Assembly: GCF_019084075.1 (NCBI RefSeq) | Contig: NZ_JAHREN010000001.1 | Location: 4,862,501-4,926,500 of the forward strand | From: Siccirubricoccus sp. G192 | Lineage (GTDB): Bacteria > Pseudomonadota > Alphaproteobacteria > Acetobacterales > Acetobacteraceae | Length of the DNA: 64,000 nt | Direction of reading: 5' to 3' | Part shown: positions 8,874 to 17,524 of the stretch, in pieces | How the letters are laid out: the number at the start of each line of letters is the position of its first letter | How positions within the stretch are numbered: position 1 is the stretch's first letter | The notes under the pieces: model-generated | What the model saw: the letters and a program-made list of their open reading frames with translations, nothing else | What the model was told of the DNA's origin: nothing | Databases searched by the model: none | Translations under genes and position numbers: made by a program

Positions 8874-10121
8874 GCTTCCGACCGGCCGCTCATCGGCGAT
8901 GACCTTGCCATCATTCGGCAGGCTGCCCGGCGCCAGGATCTCCACCGCGCCGCGCAGCTTGGTCACCGCCTGGAGGCTTTGCGCCACCGCCTCCCGCAGG
9001 GAGTCGTCGCCGCTGGAGGCTTCGGCGCGCAGCAGCATGGCGTCCTGCTCGCCCGCGCGCGTCACCACCAGCCGGAGCCGCGCCAGTTCCGGGTGACGGC
9101 GGGCGATCTCGGCCAGTTGCTCCGGCCGCACGAACATGCCGCGCACCTTGGCGGTCTGGTCGGCCCGGCCACGCCAGCCGAGGATGCGCATGTTCGTCCG
9201 GCCGCAAGGCGAGGCCCCCGGCAGCACGCCAGAGAGGTCGCCGAGCGCCAGGCGCAGGATCGGGTGGTGCGGGTCCAGGGTGGTGACCACCACCTCGCCG
9301 ATCTCACCCTCCGGCACCGGGTCGCCGGTGCCGGGGCGGACGATCTCCAGGATCACGTCCTCCTCCACCACCAGCCCCTCGCGGGCCGGGGTTTCATAGG
9401 CGATGCAGCCGAGATCGGCGGTGGCGTAGCACTGGAAGGCCGCCACCCCGCGCCCGGCCAGTTCCGTCTGGAGCGAGGGCGGGAAGGCGGCACCGCTGAC
9501 CAGGGCCTTGCGCAGGCAATCCGCCGGCCGCCCGGCCGCCTGCGCCGCATCCAGCAGGATCTTCAGGAAATCCGGCGTGCCGCAATAGGCCGCCGGCCGG
9601 TACTGGGCGATGAGGTCGAGCTGCTGCTCGGTCTGCCCCGGCCCTGCCGGGATCACCGCGCAGCCGAGCGCCCGGGCGCCGCGGTCCATGATCCAGCCGC
9701 CCGGCGTCAGGTGGTAGCCGAAGGTGTTCAGCACGATGTCGCCGCGGCGGAAGCCGGCGGCATGGAGGGCGCGGGCCATGCGCCAGGGATCGGGGCCGGG
9801 ACCCTCCGGCTCGAAGATCGGGCCGGGGGAGGTGAAGAGATGGGCGAAGCCGCCGGGCGGGCCGGCGATGAAGCCGCCGAAGGGCGGCGCGGCGCGTTGC
9901 AGCGCCGGCAGGTCGGATTTCCGCAGCAGCGGCAGCCGGGCGAGCGCGGCGCGGCTGGTGATGCCGGCGGGGTCGATGCCGGCGAGGCGTTCGGCCTGGG
10001 CGGGTGCCTGCATCGCCGCGGCGACGATGCCGGGCAGGCGGGCGGCGAGATCGGCCTCGCGCGCCTCGGCGGTGCGGGTTTCCCCATTATCGTAATAGTC
10101 GGCGTCGTAATGCTCGGCCAT
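8871..10121 (-). CDS. Phenylacetate-CoA ligase-like AMP-forming enzyme
   Basis: A 416-residue member of the PaaK-like adenylate-forming family. The family would activate a carboxylic acid with ATP and transfer it to CoA. Visible landmarks are LLRKSDLP near residue 65, the FTSPGPIFEPEGPG nucleotide-binding region, GIPAG-like AVIPAGPGQTEQQ, a Y-C-G-T-P substrate-pocket strand and a C-terminal domain with GRADQTAKVRGMFVRPEQL containing the hinge and a KVRG loop. Start ATG 10121. It is followed by the UxaA-type dehydratase genes upstream on the same strand (81-bp gap), so it could belong to the same catabolic unit. The acid substrate is unknown. Confidence 0.8.
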   Translation of the reverse strand: MAEHYDADYYDNGETRTAEAREADLAARLPGIVAAAMQAPAQAERLAGIDPAGITSRAALARLPLLRKSDLPALQRAAPPFGGFIAGPPGGFAHLFTSPGPIFEPEGPGPDPWRMARALHAAGFRRGDIVLNTFGYHLTPGGWIMDRGARALGCAVIPAGPGQTEQQLDLIAQYRPAAYCGTPDFLKILLDAAQAAGRPADCLRKALVSGAAFPPSLQTELAGRGVAAFQCYATADLGCIAYETPAREGLVVEEDVILEIVRPGTGDPVPEGEIGEVVVTTLDPHHPILRLALGDLSGVLPGASPCGRTNMRILGWRGRADQTAKVRGMFVRPEQLAEIARRHPELARLRLVVTRAGEQDAMLLRAEASSGDDSLREAVAQSLQAVTKLRGAVEILAPGSLPNDGKVIADERPVGS

Positions 10122-10202
10122 GGCGCAGCCCCCGGGAATTCTGGCCGGGGAGGTTACGCCGCGGCGAGTGGCGGGCGCCAGGACGGCGCCCGCCCTGCGG
10201 GG

Positions 10203-11377
10203 TCAGGCGCTCTCGTAGAGCCTGGTCAGGCTGAACTCCCGGTGGCCCAGCAATTCGGCCGCCGTCAGTTCGCCATCCGCGGTCCGGAGGATGCAATCCA
10301 GCAGCGCCTCGCCGGCATCGTCCATGTTCATCCGCTTCTGCAGCAGCCCGGTCACATCCACGTCGATATGCTCGCTCATGGTGCGCTGGGTGCGCGGATT
10401 GGCCGTCAGCTTGATGACCGGCAGGATCGGGTTGCCGATGACATTGCCCTGGCCGGTCGGGAAGGTATGCACCGCGAAGCCGGAAGCGGCGCAGAGCGTC
10501 ACCATCTCGGCCGCCGCGCTGCTGCTGTCCATGAACCAGAGGCCGGGATGGGTCGGCTCCTCGGCCTTGTCCAGCACGCCATCGACCGTGCACTTCTTGC
10601 CGATCTTCTGGATGTTGCCGAGCGCCTTCTCCTCGATGGTGGTGAGGCCACCCTCGATATTGCCCTTGGTCGGCTGGCTGTCGCTGAGATCGCTGGTCTT
10701 GTGCGCCTCGATGACGCCCTGGTAGCGGTCGAACATCGCCTGGAACTGGGCGCGGATCTCGGGGGTCTTGCAGCGCTCGGCCACCAGATGCTCGCCGCCG
10801 GTCAGTTCCGTGGTCTCGCCGAAGACCAGCGTATTGCCGTTGGCCCAGAGCTTGTCGAAGCTGTTGCCCACGGTGGGGCAGCTTGCCAGGCCCGAGGTGG
10901 TGTCGCTCTCGCCACATTTGGTGCTGACCCAAAGCTCGGTCAGCGGCGCCTTGGTCTTCTTCAGCTTCGAGGCGTGCTTCACCATCTTGTAGGCGGCGCG
11001 GGAGGCATTGGCGATGGTGTTGATGTCGCCATTCTGCTCGATCGCGAAGCCCTCGACCGGCTTGCCGGTCTTGGCGATGCCCTCGACGATCCTGCCGGTC
11101 CAGCCCGGCTCGATCCCGATCACGATCACCGCCGCCACATTCGGGTTGCAGCCGGTGCCGATCAGGGTGCGGAAATGCAGCTCGAGGTCGGCGCCGATTG
11201 CAGCCGGCCATAGGCGTGCGGGATGGCCAGCGCGCCCTTGATGTTGTTCGCCACCGCCTCGCATGCGGCATTGGCCAGGTCATCCACCGGCAGGATGATG
11301 ACGTGGTTGCGCACGCCCATGCGGCCGTTCTCGCGGCGCCAGCCCTCGAAGGCGGCGCCCTTCAGGTTCATGCCCAT
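10203..11377 (-). CDS. UxaA family hydrolase large subunit (altronate dehydratase/SuyB-like), single-base frameshift
   Basis: Large catalytic subunit of the altronate/galactarate dehydratase superfamily, about 391 residues after repair. The N-terminus ([26 protein letters not shown]) reads in one frame to PHAYGRLQ. One base is missing near 11197, after which the sequence continues [19 protein letters not shown] to the stop. Conserved elements include [28 protein letters not shown] and [17 protein letters not shown]. Paired with the small SAF-domain subunit 12 bp upstream, it most resembles (2R)-sulfolactate sulfo-lyase or related split hydro-lyases that eliminate a group from a hydroxy acid. 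Which acid is used cannot be determined. Confidence 0.82.
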
Positions 11378-11389
11378 CTCAGCCGCTCC

Positions 11390-11674
11390 CTACCAGCGCT
11401 TGGTCTTGACGTTCTGCACATGCGCGTGCTCGCCGGCGCCGATATCGGCCACCGCGCGGCCGATATCCACGCCGTACTTGATGATGGTGTCGCCCGACTT
11501 GATCGGCTTGATGGCCAGCTTGTGGCCGATCGGGATGTTCGACTTCGCGTCGAACTCGATCATCTTGTCCTGGTCCATGATCCAGCCGGTGAGCTTCTGG
11601 CCAGAAGCCAGGCCCTCGACCACCACCACGCCCACGCTGTCGCCCTCGTCATGGACGACGAAGTGGATCGTCAT
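11390..11674 (-). CDS. UxaA family hydrolase small subunit (SAF domain, SuyA-like)
   Basis: A 94-residue SAF-domain protein starting at ATG 11674 and ending with HVQNVKTKRW, the characteristic C-terminus of these subunits. Motifs: FVVHDEGDSVGVVVVEG, GHKLAIKPIKSGD and IKYGVDIGRAVADI. In the superfamily this domain is either the N-terminus of a single-chain altronate dehydratase or a separate subunit, as in sulfolactate sulfo-lyase. The separate gene directly ahead of the large subunit supports a two-subunit enzyme. Transcription is probably controlled from the short region shared with the divergent GntR gene. Confidence 0.85.
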   Translation of the reverse strand: MTIHFVVHDEGDSVGVVVVEGLASGQKLTGWIMDQDKMIEFDAKSNIPIGHKLAIKPIKSGDTIIKYGVDIGRAVADIGAGEHAHVQNVKTKRW

Positions 11675-11717
11675 TGCGCCCCTCCCTTCTCGCTCGGGTC
11701 CGGGGAAGCTAGGCGCC

Positions 11718-11736
11718 GGTTGACGGAAGGTCAACC
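11718..11736. promoter_or_regulatory. Candidate GntR operator (inverted repeat)
   Basis: GGTTGAC-5 bp-GTCAACC is a perfect 7-bp inverted repeat in the 73-bp region between the UxaA small-subunit gene and the divergent GntR gene. Position and symmetry fit an autoregulatory operator; binding by the neighbouring regulator is an inference. Confidence 0.55.
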
Positions 11737-11747
11737 AGATGAGTTAG

Positions 11748-12504
11748 ATGACCTGCATGAATGCCGAACCGCCGCTCTGGCGCTCCATCCATGCCGCGCT
11801 GGAACAGGACCTGGCCGCGGGCGCCTTCCCGCCCGGCACGCCGCTGCCGGCCGAGCGGTTCCTGGCGGAACGCTTCGGCTGCGCCATCGGCACGGTGCGC
11901 CGCGCGGTGGATGAGCTGGTCGCCGCCCGCGCCCTGGTCCGCCGCCAGGGCCGCGGCACCTTCGTGCCGGAGCTGGACAGCGCGGCACGGGTTCCGCGCG
12001 ACGTGCCGGACCGCACGCAATTCTACTTCCTCCATATCGCCCGCGCCGATGGGCTGCTGGAGCCTCCGCGCACGGAATTGCTGGATTTCCAGACCCCCCC
12101 TGCCCTGCGCCCCCGACCATGCCGCCCTGCTCGGCCTGGAGGCCGGGGCACCGATGCACCGGGCACAGAACCTGCAATACCTGCAGGACCGGCCGGTGAT
12201 GCTGGACGAGCTCTGGATGCCGGCGGGCCTGTTCCCGGGCCTCGATGCCGAGGGTTTCGCGGGGCGGGAGGGCACGATCTACGGCCTCTATCAGCGCCGC
12301 TTCGGCCTCTCCGTGCTGCGCACCGAGGAGCGGCTGCGCGCCGAGGCCGCCAGCCCTGACATCGCCGCCCTGCTCGGCCTGCCACCGGCGGCGCCGGTGC
12401 TGCGCATCCTGCGGGTGGCCCATGCCATCGGCGACCGGCCGGTGGAGCTGCGGCTTTCCTGGGTGGATACGCGGGAGCACGAGTACCGCAACAGCCTGGG
12501 GTGA
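11748..12504 (+). CDS. GntR family transcriptional regulator with UTRA domain, single-base frameshift
   Basis: About 251 residues. The N-terminal winged-helix domain shows LPAERFLAERFGCAIGTVRRAVDELVAARALVRRQGRGTFV (described here in parts: the recognition helix around GTVRRAVDEL and the wing RRQGRGTFV). The C-terminal UTRA effector domain runs to LRLSWVDTREHEY. The C-run at 12094-12100 has one C too many and breaks the frame between the two domains; HutC-type regulators need both. The start is ATG 11748 or 11757. It is divergent from the UxaA-type genes and is the obvious candidate for their substrate-responsive repressor. Confidence 0.82.
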
Positions 12505-14030
12505 TCACACCCGCCGCACCGGCACCCACCAGGCCAGCGCGCTGCCCGCCGCCGCCAGCAGCGCCGCGCCGAGGAAGGCCGCGCGGAAGGCATCCGTAAG
12601 CCCGATGCCGAGCGCCGCCCGTTCCGCGGCGCCGAGTTGCGGCAGCAGCCGCGCCCCCTCCCGCACCAGGCGGGCGAAAAGCGCCGCCACCTCCGGGTCG
12701 CCCGCCGCCAGGCTGCCGAAGAGCAGCGCCCCCAGCAGCGCCGTGCCGATGGCCGCGCCGAGCGTCCGGAAGAACTGCACCGCCCCCGCCGCCGCGCCGA
12801 GCCGCGCCGCCCCCGCCGCCACCTGCACCGTGATCTGCGACACCGGATAGGAACAGCCGATCCCCATCGCCACCAGGCCCAGCAGCAAGGCCAGCGGCAG
12901 GTCCGGCAGCAACGGCGCCACCAGCGCCACCGCCACCAGCCCTGCCGCCCCCACCCCGAGCCCGATCGCGGCGAGCGGCGCCGCGACCCCGGTATGGGTC
13001 ATCAGCCGCCCCGCCGTCAGCCCGCCGATCCCGCTGCCGAGGGAAAGCGGCAGCAGCAGCAGCCCGGCCATGGCCGGCGACAGGCCGCGCACGCTTTGCA
13101 GGTAGATCGGCAGGAAGCTCACCAGCGCCACCAGCGCGCCATGGGCGCAGGCAGTGAAGAGGTTGCTCCGCAGGATCGTGGGCTCCGCCAGCAGGCCGAG
13201 CGGCAGCAGCGGGTCGCGCGCCCGCCGCTCCTGCCGCAGCAGCAGCCAGAGCGCCATGGCCGCCAGCAGCGCCAGCCCCGCCGCCGCCGGCAGCGCCGCC
13301 ACCTGGAGCCGCTGCAATTGCGACAGCGCCAGCAGGGCCGGGGCGACGAAGCCGGCGAAGAACATCACCCCCGGCAGGTCGAAGCGGAAGCCCGCATGCC
13401 GGCTGCCCGCCCCGCCCTGGTCCCGCTTCGGCAGCCGCAGCGCCAGCAGGAAGGCCAGGCCCAGCGCCGGCAGCATCACCCAGAACACCGATCGCCAGCC
13501 GAATTGCTCGGTCAGCCACCCCCCGCCACCGGGCCGAGCGAGGAGGCGAAGGTGAAGCAGGCGGCGATCCAGGCCTGGAAGCGGCCACGCTCCCGCGGCG
13601 GCACCGCCTCGCCGATCAGCGCCATGGTGAGGGTGGTGAGGCCGCCGCCCCCGGCCCCCTGCACCAGCCGCCCCAGGATCAGCCAGGCGAAGCTCCCGGC
13701 CGTGGCGGCGATCAGTGCGCCGAGCGCATGGACGCAGAGCGCCACGAGCAGCAGCCGGCGCCGGCCGAAGACATCGCCGAGCCGGCCATAGACCGGCGCC
13801 GCGATGGTGGCGGTGATGAGATAGCCCACCACCACCCAGGACATGCTCTCCACCGCCCCCATGGCGCCGGCGATGGAGGGTAGCGCGGTGGCGACGATGG
13901 TCTGGTCGATGGCGGAGAGGATGATGGCTGGCGCCACGGCGGGGAAGGTGCCGAAGAAGGCGGCGCGGAGCTCCGCCGGGCTCATGCGGGCGGGCGGGGC
14001 GGGATCGGGCGTGGCGTCGCGCGGGCTCAT
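12505..14030 (-). CDS. MFS transporter, DHA2-type drug:H+ antiporter, single-base frameshift
   Basis: About 508 residues and 14 predicted spans, as in the EmrB/QacA group. From ATG 14030 the N-terminal half carries the motif SAIDQTIVATALPSIAG (helix 1) and YGRLGDVFGRRRLLL (loop 2-3 motif A). A single-base error in the G/C run at 13519-13524 then moves the frame; the second half continues with GWLTEQFGWRSVFWVMLPALG to the stop. An export function for a toxic compound or metabolite is inferred from family only. The stop codon touches the end of the GntR gene (convergent, with no gap). Confidence 0.82.
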
Positions 14031-14104
14031 GCGTGGCGGCTGCCGCCGGCGGCTGCGCCGGCCCGATCCGCGCGCCCCCCTCGGGCGCCCTGTTCCGAAG
14101 GCGC

Positions 14105-15064
14105 TCACACCACGCTGTTCCGCCCCATCTCCAGGAACTTCTCCCGCCGCCGGGCGCGGAGCGTGGCGCCATCCAGCGCCAGCAGCGGCTCCAGGCAGGC
14201 CCAGACCTGCTGGCCCACCGCCGCGATCGCCGCCTCCGGGTCGCGCTGGGCGCCGCCCATGGGCTCCGGCACCACCGTATCCACCAGGTTCAGGCGGCGG
14301 AGGTCCTCGGCGGTGAGCTTCAGCGCCTCGGCCGCGGTGGGGGCCTGGGCGGCGTCGCGCCAGAGGATGCTGGCGCAGCCCTCCGGGCTGATGACCGAAT
14401 AGATCGAATGCTCCAGCATCAGGATGCGGTCGGCGGCGGCCAGCGCGATGGCGCCGCCCGAGCCACCCTCGCCGATGATGGTGGCGACGAAGGGCACCGG
14501 TGCCTCCAGGCAGGCCTCGATGGAGCGGGCGATGGCCTCCGCCTGGCCGCGCGCCTCGGCCTCGATGCCGGGGAAGGCGCCGGCGGTATCGACGAAGCTC
14601 AGGATCGGCAGGCCGAAGCGCCCGGCCAGTTCGATGATCCGCCGCGCCTTGCGGTAGCCCTCCGGCCGCGCCATGCCGAAATTATGCAGCACCCGGCTTT
14701 CGGTATCGCTGCCCTTCTCGGTGCCGAGCACCGCCACGGCGCGGCCGCGGAACCGCCCGAGCCCGCCCACCACCGCGGCATCGTCGGCGAAGGCGCGGTC
14801 GCCGGCCAGCGGCGTCCAGTCCTCGATCAGGGCGCGGATGTAGTCGAGGCATTTCGGCCGGTCCGGGTGGCGGGCCACCAGGGTCTTCTGCCAGGGCGAG
14901 AGCCTGGCATAGGTGGCGCGGAGCAGCGACTGCGCCTTGTCGCGCAGCCGCCCCACCTCCTCGGCCACGTCGATCCCGCCGGCATCGGTGGTCCGCCGCA
15001 ATTCCTCGATCTTGCCCTCGAGTTCGGCGAGCGGTTTTTCGAAGTCCAGGAAATGGCGCATCAA
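14105..15064 (-). CDS. accA: Acetyl-CoA carboxylase carboxyltransferase subunit alpha
   Basis: A 319-residue protein, the usual length. AccA with AccD transfers the carboxyl group from carboxybiotin to acetyl-CoA, giving malonyl-CoA, the first step of fatty acid synthesis. The start MRHFLDFEKPLAELEGKIEEL is typical. Core motifs: SFVDTAGAFPGIEAEARGQAEAIA, GEGGSGGAIALAAADRILML and the SPEGCASILWRD loop. The gene is divergent from the methyltransferase at 15145. Confidence 0.96.
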   Translation of the reverse strand: MMRHFLDFEKPLAELEGKIEELRRTTDAGGIDVAEEVGRLRDKAQSLLRATYARLSPWQKTLVARHPDRPKCLDYIRALIEDWTPLAGDRAFADDAAVVGGLGRFRGRAVAVLGTEKGSDTESRVLHNFGMARPEGYRKARRIIELAGRFGLPILSFVDTAGAFPGIEAEARGQAEAIARSIEACLEAPVPFVATIIGEGGSGGAIALAAADRILMLEHSIYSVISPEGCASILWRDAAQAPTAAEALKLTAEDLRRLNLVDTVVPEPMGGAQRDPEAAIAAVGQQVWACLEPLLALDGATLRARRREKFLEMGRNSVV

Positions 15065-15144
15065 TGGTCCCTTGGGCCCGCGGGGTTAGCGGAAACGGGG
15101 GGCCAGGGGAAGCGGGCGGAAGCGGGGGCGGAAGCGAGGCAGCC

Positions 15145-16014
15145 ATGGCCGCAGAGGATTGGCGCGCGGCGAACCAGGCGAATTGGGATGAGCGGGTGGC
15201 GATCCATCTCGGCCCCGGCAGCAGCTACGACCTCGGCCCGCTGCGGGCCGGGCAGGGCCGGCTGGACGCCATTGTGGCGGCGGAGCTGGGGCCGGTGGCG
15301 GGGCTCCGGGTGCTGCACCTGCAATGCCATTTCGGCAAGGACACGCTGGTCCTGGCGCAGCAGGGCGCGGCGGTGGTCGGCCTCGATTTCTCCGCCCCGG
15401 CCATCACCGCGGCGCGGGGCCTGGCCGGGAAACTGGGCCTGGCCAACCGGGCGCGCTTCGTCGAGGCCGATCTCTACGACGCGCCCCGCGCCATCCCGGA
15501 GCCGGCCGGCTTCGACCTGGTCTTCGTCACCTGGGGGGCGCTGCCCTGGCTGCCGGATATCGCGGGCTGGGCCCGGATCGTCGCCGGCTTCCTGCGCCCC
15601 GGCGGCCGGCTCTACCTGGCGGAGGGCCACCCCGCCGCCTTCGTCTTCGACGACGCCACCGAGACCCCGGATGGCAGGCCCGGCTGGTTCGTCCCCTATT
15701 TCCAGCGGGAAGCCTTGGTCCTCGACGAGCCCGGCGACTACGCCGATGGCGCCGCCCGGCTGCAGCACCGCCGCACCCATACCTGGATGCACCCGCTGGC
15801 CGAGGTGCTGGGCGCCCTGGCCGCTGCCGGCCTCAGCCTGGACTGGCTGCACGAACACCCGCGGCTGCCCTGGCGGATGTTCCGGGGCCTGGTGCAGGAC
15901 GCCGAGGGGCTATGGACCTGGCCGGATCGGCCCTGGCTGCCCCTGGGTTATTCCTTGCAGGCTTCATTGCAGGGCGGGCCGCCGCCCGCCGCCCCCGGCG
16001 CGCGCCCGGCCTGA
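15145..16014 (+). CDS. Class I SAM-dependent methyltransferase
   Basis: A 289-residue protein from ATG 15145. The N-terminus WRAANQANWDERV is typical of a family of small-molecule methyltransferases. Motif I appears as VLHLQCHFGKDTL (the usual glycines are replaced by QCHFG, a known variant), motif II as VVGLDFSAPAITAARG, and then FVEADLYDAP. The C-terminus carries the YSLQA end. The substrate is unknown. Divergent from accA. Confidence 0.82.
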   Translation: MAAEDWRAANQANWDERVAIHLGPGSSYDLGPLRAGQGRLDAIVAAELGPVAGLRVLHLQCHFGKDTLVLAQQGAAVVGLDFSAPAITAARGLAGKLGLANRARFVEADLYDAPRAIPEPAGFDLVFVTWGALPWLPDIAGWARIVAGFLRPGGRLYLAEGHPAAFVFDDATETPDGRPGWFVPYFQREALVLDEPGDYADGAARLQHRRTHTWMHPLAEVLGALAAAGLSLDWLHEHPRLPWRMFRGLVQDAEGLWTWPDRPWLPLGYSLQASLQGGPPPAAPGARPA

Positions 16015-16036
16015 CCAGCCACGCGCGCCGGCCGGC

Positions 16037-16111
16037 TCAGCGCAGGCCGAGGAAGGACAGGACGACGAGGACGATCACGACGGCTCCAACGATCCAGACG
16101 ATGTTGTTCAT
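16037..16111 (-). CDS. 24-residue single-span membrane peptide
   Basis: ATG 16111 opens a 24-codon frame, MNNIVWIVGAVVIVLVVL then SFLGLR, preceded by GGAGAA at a good ribosome-binding distance. It is almost entirely one transmembrane helix with a short basic end. Peptides of this style occur widely in alphaproteobacteria but are often missed in annotation. The function is unknown. Confidence 0.6.
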   Translation of the reverse strand: MNNIVWIVGAVVIVLVVLSFLGLR

Positions 16112-16205
16112 GGCGGTTCTCCGTAGCAGGTAGGGCTGCTCCGGGGTGACAACGGAGGAACGTGCCGGTGGTTCATCGTCACGGGGGCGTGCTGTTGCCG
16201 GCGGC

Positions 16206-17216
16206 CTATCCCTCCGCCAGCGGGTGATGCGCCTCCACCAACGCCTTCAGCCGCTCCTCCAGCACCTGGGTATAGATCTGGGTGGTGGCGATATCGGCAT
16301 GGCCCAGCAGCAATTGCAGGCTGCGGAGATCGGCGCCGCGCCCGAGCAGATGGCTGGCGAAGGAATGCCGCAGCACATGCGGGCTGACCCGCGCCGGCTC
16401 GATCCCCGCCGCCAGCGCCGCATCCTTCAGCAGCAGGCCGAGATGCTGCCGCGTCATGTGGCCGGAGGCGCCGCGGGCGGGAAACAGCCAGCGCGGCGGC
16501 AGGGCGGCGGGCTTGCCCTCGGCCTTTCTCCCGGCCTTCCCCCTGGGGCGCTCGCCCAGCGCCTCGCGCGCCGCCAGCGCCGCGTCCCGCGCCCGGGCCG
16601 AGATCGGCACCAGCCGCTCCCGCCCGCCCTTGCCGCGCACCGCGATCAGCGCCGCGTCGGGGCGCAGCGCGGCGGCGGGCAGCGCCACCAGCTCGCTGGC
16701 CCGGAGGCCGGAGCAATAGAGCAGTTCCAGCGCCGCCGCCGCCAGCGGGCCACGGTGGCCGGGCAGCCGGCCGGCGCCCTCGATCAGCGCCGCCACCTCC
16801 GCTTCGGCGATCGGCTTCGGCAGGGTGGGGGGCAGGCGGGGGCTGTCCAGCAACTCGGTCGGGTCCTCCTGCCGCACCCCCTCGCGGGCCAGGAAGCGGT
16901 AGAATTGCCGCAGCGCGGAGAGGCGCCGGGCGGCGGTGCGAGGCTTCAGCCCGGCATCGGCCAGGCGGCGCAGATAGGCCCGCAGCAACTCGGCATCCGC
17001 GCCCGCAGGGGCCTGGCCGGCCGCCCGGGCGAAGCCGGCGAAATCCTCGAGGTCGGCGCCATAGGCGGCCAGGGTATTGGGCGCGGCGCCCCGTTCCGCC
17101 GCCAGCATCTCCAGGAAGGCTTCGAGGTGCCGCCCGTCAGGGCTGCCGGCGGGCCGGGCGGCGCCCGGTGCCGCCGGTCCGGCGGGCGGCTGCTCCGGCC
17201 CGCTCACGCCTGGCAC
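16206..17216 (-). CDS. xerD: Tyrosine recombinase XerD-type
   Basis: A 336-residue tyrosine recombinase with an N-terminal SAM-like core-binding domain (about 28-115) and the catalytic domain after it. All catalytic residues are visible: Arg in CSGLRASEL, Lys in VRGKGGRER, His-x-x-Arg in PHVLRHSFASH, His in LLGHADIATT and Tyr in TQIYTQV. With its partner XerC it would resolve chromosome dimers at dif. An insert of about 20 residues (GERPRGKAGRKAEGKPAAL) sits between the Lys and HxxR motifs. Position next to aroKB and accA argues for the housekeeping enzyme and not a phage integrase. XerC is the alternative name. Confidence 0.88.
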   Translation of the reverse strand: MPGVSGPEQPPAGPAAPGAARPAGSPDGRHLEAFLEMLAAERGAAPNTLAAYGADLEDFAGFARAAGQAPAGADAELLRAYLRRLADAGLKPRTAARRLSALRQFYRFLAREGVRQEDPTELLDSPRLPPTLPKPIAEAEVAALIEGAGRLPGHRGPLAAAALELLYCSGLRASELVALPAAALRPDAALIAVRGKGGRERLVPISARARDAALAAREALGERPRGKAGRKAEGKPAALPPRWLFPARGASGHMTRQHLGLLLKDAALAAGIEPARVSPHVLRHSFASHLLGRGADLRSLQLLLGHADIATTQIYTQVLEERLKALVEAHHPLAEG

Positions 17217-17243
17217 CCAGGGCGCCGGGGGCCGGGCGGCAGG

Positions 17244-17348
17244 CTACGGCGCATTGCAGTCCCAACCGGACTGCGATGCGCCGTAGCCTGTTGTTTTACG
17301 AGCAGATTCACGCCTCCGGGCGTCTCCACCCTCCAGCGATCCGCTCTA
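17244..17348. repeat. Intergenic hairpin repeat, second copy of the 8770-8873 module
   Basis: A 19-bp stem with one mismatch and a 5-nt loop (17244-17286) is followed by CCTGTTGTTTTACGAGCAGATTCACGCCTCCGG and the end CGATCCGCTCTA. The tail matches 8811-8873 closely, but the stem sequence is quite different while staying self-complementary. The terminal CTA is the reverse of the TAG stop codon of the gene at 17346-17492. Confidence 0.75.
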
Positions 17349-17492
17349 CCGGGTCTGGAACCGGTCATTGGGCAGCACGCGATCCACCGGGGCGGGGCTG
17401 ACGGAGGGCGGGAAAGCCCCCACCGCCAGCAGTCCGATCACCAGGACGCCGGCCAGGATCGCGGCGAGAAGCAGGTAGGGTCGACGGAACAT
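17346..17492 (-). CDS. 48-residue membrane-anchored protein, function unknown
   Basis: ATG 17492 opens a 48-codon frame: a basic MFRRPY start, one hydrophobic span (LLLAAILAGVLVIGLLAVG) and a Pro-rich C-terminal tail ending VDRVLPNDRFQTR. It would be a signal-anchor protein with a short periplasmic tail. The gene lies in the short gap between xerD and aroKB, divergent from aroKB. The stop codon is part of the adjacent repeat. Confidence 0.6.
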   Translation of the reverse strand: MFRRPYLLLAAILAGVLVIGLLAVGAFPPSVSPAPVDRVLPNDRFQTR

Positions 17493-17524
17493 CGGGGGCA
17501 GGGTCCTCGCGCGCGGCCGCCGGT

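Noticed and set aside
16206-17216. Phage or island integrase
   Set aside because: Sequence, length and position between accA and aroKB fit the housekeeping XerD/XerC recombinase; no attachment repeats or phage genes are near.
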